Positions 5,952 through 8,876 of a stretch of DNA of 8,876 nt are shown piece by piece. Numbering within the stretch: position 1 is the stretch's first letter; each line of letters opens with the position of its first letter. The translations under genes were made by a program, and so were the position numbers. Under the pieces are notes generated by a model that worked only from the letters and a program-made list of their open reading frames with translations, had not been told where the DNA came from and did not search any database. The stretch lies in assembly GCA_964480275.1 (NCBI GenBank), contig CAYZOC010000044.1, positions 1 to 8,876 on the forward strand, written 5' to 3'. Source of the DNA: DATESG01 sp964480275. GTDB lineage: Bacteria; Bacillota_I; Bacilli_A; RFN20; CAG-826.

Positions 5952-8168
5952 TTAATATAATGAACGGTCGATTTTATAAACGGAATCGACATTTTGGATG
6001 TAATTATAAATTGATGAGAGATCATCGCCGTGCTTGACAAGCACTGTAACAAAAATACTACTTGTTTTACTGGTTGGGTGATATGTCGCTTTAATTTTTG
6101 ATACTTGCACTTTGGCTTGTGATAAAGAATTCATGACATCAATTAATAGGTTTGGCCGATCAAAACACTTGATTGTCAGATCAACAGGATAGCTTGTATC
6201 TTTTGCATTTTCATTCCAATAGACAGATATTAACCGTTCGGTTACATTTGTAACATTAGGACAATTGACACGGTGAACGGTGATTCCTTTTCCCTTAGTA
6301 ATATAACCAACTATTTCATCACCTGGAACCGGAGTGCAACAATTTCCAAGAGTAACAGCGACTTTACCAGCACCTGGAACAATGATTGGATTTTTTAAAT
6401 CTTCAAGCTTCTTAGGCTTAAAAATCTTCATCGAATCTTGTTTACGACTAACTTTTAAATAATCTAAAATCATCCCTGGTGTAAGATTACGGCTATTTAT
6501 TAGTAGATACATCTCATCGAGACTATCAACATTAAAATGTTTTAACATCGTCGGATTGTTAATGATTTTTTCATTCATCTCATTTTCACTATATCCACGA
6601 TCTTTAAAAGCATCTAACAGTGATACACGACCCTTTAAAATATCATCACCCCGTGTCAAATCTGCATTTTTACGTGTTAAAAACTTACGGATATGTGATT
6701 TTGCACTATTGGTGACAACTAGATTAAGCCAGCCTTCATTTGGACCTGGTGCTGATTTACTTGTTCTTATTTCAACAATGTCACCAGTGTTAAGTTTAGT
6801 ATTAAGCGAGACAAGTTGGTTGTTGACTAGCGCGCCGATTGCACTGTCCCCGACTTTAGTGTGAATCTTATAGGCAAAGTCTAGAGGAGTTGCCCCAGCA
6901 GGTAATTCAACGACATTACCTTTGGGAGTAAACACATACACACTTGTCTCGAAAATTTCTTTTGTCAGTGTGTCGACATATTCTTTGGCATCGCTACCAA
7001 AATCACGACTAACTCCAACAAAATCACGGAACCAGTGCAATTTTTCTTCGATTTCACGTTGTTCTTTTTCAGGACTGTAGTTAGTCCCTTCTTTGTAGCG
7101 CCAGTGAGCAGCAACCCCACTCTCAGCAATTTCATCCATTTCCTTAGTTCTAATCTGCACTTCAAGCGCATTACCATCACCAGAAAAAATTGTTGTATGA
7201 AGAGATTGATACATGTTCGACTTTGGCATTGCAATGTAATCCTTGAAGCGACCGTTTACAGGGCGATAGGTCGCATGGATGATACCAAGAATTTCATAAC
7301 AGTTGAGTTCGCTCTTAGTAATGATTCTCAAGGCCATTAAGTCATAGATATGCTCAAATTCATAATTTTTTTGAACCATCTTCTTATATATTGAATAAAT
7401 TGATTTAACGCGAAAAGTCATCTCAAACGGAATGTTATTTTTAAAAACGATATCAGCAATACGTTTGCTAACATCCATAAGTGAACGTTGGATATTGCCT
7501 GATTTCTGTGTAAGTAATTCTTGTATTTGGAAGTAAGCATCAGCATCGATATATTTAAGTGCTAAATCTTGCATTTCACTTTTGATTTTATTGATACCTA
7601 AGCGGCCGGCAATAGGCGCATAAACTTCCATGGTCTCATGAGCGATAACTTGTTGGCGTTCCGGTGCAAGGTAGTCAAGAGTACGCATATTATGAAGGCG
7701 GTCTGCAAGTTTAATGATGATTACACGAATATCTTTCGCCATTCCTAAAAATATTTTACGGTGATCTTCATAAACAAAACTACTATCATCGCCCCGACGC
7801 GATAGTTTTAGACGTTGGATTTTTGTCACACTATCGACAATACTTGCGATATCTTTGCCCCAATTTCGTTCGATTTCTTCAATTGGTACATCAGTATCTT
7901 CAACAACATCATGAAGGAAACCCGCAATAATAGTGGCCGGACCTGCTTGAAGTTCCGCTAGAATATAGGCAACCTCAATAAGATGATGAATATATGGTTC
8001 ACCACTTTTACGTTTTTGCCCCTCATGTTTTGCTTTTACAAAAGTGTATGCACTTTTAATTGCTTCACGATCGTCACTATTTTTAATATAAACAAAAAAC
8101 TTCTCTTGAAGTTCTTCAAAAGAATGTAGCTTTATTTTTTCTTGTTCCCTTTTTACTCTATCATCCAT
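5952..8168 (-). CDS. rel: Bifunctional (p)ppGpp synthetase/hydrolase (Rel/SpoT family)
   Basis: A 738-residue long-type RSH protein, the normal size for Gram-positive Rel. It makes (p)ppGpp from ATP and GDP/GTP when ribosomes carry uncharged tRNA, and it also degrades the alarmone. Visible domains: a hydrolase HD domain (about 45-200) with H61/H62, H86-D87 in F-L-H-D-V-V-E-D-T, and L-A-D-R-L-H-N-M-R-T-L (154-164). The synthetase domain (about 245-360) carries the bifunctional-type signature R307-F-K-D310, then Y-Q-S-L-H-T-T (320-326) and L-E-V-Q-I-R-T (335-341). Next come TGS (about 408-468), a helical region, a Cys motif N-C-C-T-P-V-P-G-D (609-617) with C636, and a C-terminal ACT domain (about 660-735). 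Both active sites look intact, so both activities are inferred. The ATG at 8168 is the only credible start: an in-frame stop lies 6 codons upstream. No good Shine-Dalgarno sequence precedes it. A separate promoter drives hisS downstream. Confidence 0.96.
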   Translation of the reverse strand: MDDRVKREQEKIKLHSFEELQEKFFVYIKNSDDREAIKSAYTFVKAKHEGQKRKSGEPYIHHLIEVAYILAELQAGPATIIAGFLHDVVEDTDVPIEEIERNWGKDIASIVDSVTKIQRLKLSRRGDDSSFVYEDHRKIFLGMAKDIRVIIIKLADRLHNMRTLDYLAPERQQVIAHETMEVYAPIAGRLGINKIKSEMQDLALKYIDADAYFQIQELLTQKSGNIQRSLMDVSKRIADIVFKNNIPFEMTFRVKSIYSIYKKMVQKNYEFEHIYDLMALRIITKSELNCYEILGIIHATYRPVNGRFKDYIAMPKSNMYQSLHTTIFSGDGNALEVQIRTKEMDEIAESGVAAHWRYKEGTNYSPEKEQREIEEKLHWFRDFVGVSRDFGSDAKEYVDTLTKEIFETSVYVFTPKGNVVELPAGATPLDFAYKIHTKVGDSAIGALVNNQLVSLNTKLNTGDIVEIRTSKSAPGPNEGWLNLVVTNSAKSHIRKFLTRKNADLTRGDDILKGRVSLLDAFKDRGYSENEMNEKIINNPTMLKHFNVDSLDEMYLLINSRNLTPGMILDYLKVSRKQDSMKIFKPKKLEDLKNPIIVPGAGKVAVTLGNCCTPVPGDEIVGYITKGKGITVHRVNCPNVTNVTERLISVYWNENAKDTSYPVDLTIKCFDRPNLLIDVMNSLSQAKVQVSKIKATYHPTSKTSSIFVTVLVKHGDDLSSIYNYIQNVDSVYKIDRSLY

Positions 8169-8185
8169 AATCTTATCTGTTAGTT

Positions 8186-8194
8186 ATTATATCA
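8186..8194 (-). promoter_or_regulatory. Extended -10 promoter of rel
   Basis: TGATATAAT (8194-8186, minus strand) is a perfect -10 with the TGn extension; no good -35 is seen at the right distance. The -10 ends only 17 nt before the rel ATG. The predicted transcript would therefore have a 5' untranslated region of about 10 nt, too short for a normal ribosome binding site, and none is visible. It lies directly downstream of the terminator of the neighbouring gene. Confidence 0.6.
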
Positions 8195-8216
8195 TTTAAT
8201 GTTCTATTTAATCTAT

Positions 8217-8243
8217 AAAAAAGGCTATGTCATCCATAGCCTT
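8217..8243 (-). terminator. Intrinsic terminator of the surface-protein gene
   Basis: A perfect 9-bp stem (AAGGCTATG with CATAGCCTT, 8243-8235 and 8229-8221) with a 5-nt loop is followed on the minus strand by a T run (8222-8217). It lies 85 nt after the stop of the upstream gene and just before the rel promoter. On the plus strand the T run is set off from the stem by CAAC, so termination in that direction is less likely. Confidence 0.9.
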
Positions 8244-8327
8244 CAACTTTTTTGTCACTTATTATTGTTCAATCCGAAACTTTAAATACTAATTAAGATT
8301 TAGTCTACTATTTTCTATTATCCTTTA

Positions 8328-8876
8328 TTAGGCGAATGTAATTGTTTTTAGATTAATATTATAACCAACATTACTCGTCAATTTTATCAAAAATTGCGCG
8401 GATCCAGCTTCAAGCGTGAAACTTGTCGTAAATGTTGACGCACTTTCGGGCGGAAAACTAATTGATCCAACTTCAACTTCTGTTTCCCCTTCAACAGTGT
8501 AAACAGTTAGTGTACTAGGAGTGGTACCAGTACGAGTATTTTTATTAATTTTGCCTTCTAGGCCGATGGTTGTGTAGTCATTTTCGAAGATAGGCGATAG
8601 GATAGCTTGATTAGCGTAATTTAGTTTTAAACCGCCATCCGAATAAAACTCTGGATTTGGATATTCAGGATTATTTGTGATATAAGTCCAACCTCCGGGA
8701 ATCTCACCATCAACGACGACACTTCCTTCAATAACAGGCAAAACTGAAGTTGGTGGTGGTGGCGGTAAATCGTCTTCTTCTGAGCTAACAACTTCACTTG
8801 TCAAAAATTCCGAACTTTCTGAAGTGACTTCGCTTTCGCTAGTAATTGTTTCTGACTCAATTAGAGTGGAATCTGA
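8328..8876 (-). CDS. C-terminal part of a secreted or surface protein (truncated at window edge)
   Basis: The reading frame is open from the window edge to the TAA at 8328, giving 182 residues; the N-terminus lies outside. The first ~35 residues are a low-complexity linker rich in Ser, Glu and Thr, followed by E-E-D-D-L and five consecutive Pro. Such linkers are typical of exported Gram-positive proteins. The remaining ~140 residues contain G-G-W-T-Y-I, an F-Y-S-D-G-G-L-K-L-N-Y-A segment, I-L-S-P-I-F and many alternating beta-type strands, ending in I-N-L-K-T-I-T-F-A. This resembles the beta-sandwich domains found at the end of extracellular nucleases and carbohydrate-binding proteins, but I recognise no specific family. 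There is no LPxTG motif or transmembrane anchor at the C-terminus. A TTG at 8804 could be taken for a start, but it has no ribosome binding site and the frame continues through it. The gene ends with its own terminator and is separate from rel. Confidence 0.75.
   Translation of the reverse strand, partial: SDSTLIESETITSESEVTSESSEFLTSEVVSSEEDDLPPPPPTSVLPVIEGSVVVDGEIPGGWTYITNNPEYPNPEFYSDGGLKLNYANQAILSPIFENDYTTIGLEGKINKNTRTGTTPSTLTVYTVEGETEVEVGSISFPPESASTFTTSFTLEAGSAQFLIKLTSNVGYNINLKTITFA

Overview
The window looks like chromosomal core DNA of a low-GC Gram-positive bacterium (Firmicutes / Acholeplasma-Izemoplasma-Erysipelotrichia-like). The grounds are the AT-rich base composition, strong AGGAGG-type ribosome binding sites, a T-box leader, a bifunctional Rel, and a rel - hisS - aspS order like that of Bacillus. 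Trp is read from TGG and all five visible stops are TAA or TAG. There is therefore no sign of the Mycoplasma code in which UGA means Trp. The exact taxon cannot be fixed from the sequence.

All genes lie on the minus strand, so transcription runs from right to left. From the right edge: (1) 8876-8328 is the C-terminal part of a secreted or surface protein, with a Ser/Glu/Thr-rich and poly-Pro linker followed by a beta-rich domain. It ends at a clean intrinsic terminator (8243-8217). (2) An extended -10 promoter (8194-8186) drives rel (8168-5952), a full-length bifunctional (p)ppGpp synthetase/hydrolase. (3) A consensus promoter (5855-5826) starts a T-box leader (5820-5603) for a tight operon of hisS (5602-3884), aspS (3881-2142) and tkt (2149-179). 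hisS and aspS are 2 nt apart; aspS and tkt overlap by 8 nt. (4) At the left edge a separate promoter (119-91) and a strong RBS begin a truncated gene (70-1), possibly of the Asp23/Gls24 family.

The most unusual item is hisS. After a complete 424-residue histidyl-tRNA synthetase the frame continues for 148 codons. This tail is a hydrophilic, metallothionein-like domain with 32 Cys, 17 His and 50 Asp/Glu, starting with six consecutive His and containing a perfect 93-bp (31-residue) tandem repeat. I do not know of such a domain on a HisRS. The second notable item is the T-box. Its best-placed specifier codon is GAC (Asp), overlapping CAU (His), and the variable base of its UGGN bulge is U. U can pair with the usual G73 of tRNA-Asp but not with C73 of tRNA-His. 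The operon therefore seems to sense uncharged tRNA-Asp although its first gene makes His-tRNA.

The operon joins the charging of His and Asp tRNAs to the pentose phosphate pathway, which supplies the ribose used for histidine and nucleotide synthesis. The adjacent rel gene responds to uncharged tRNA on ribosomes, so two amino-acid starvation sensors (Rel and the T-box) sit side by side.
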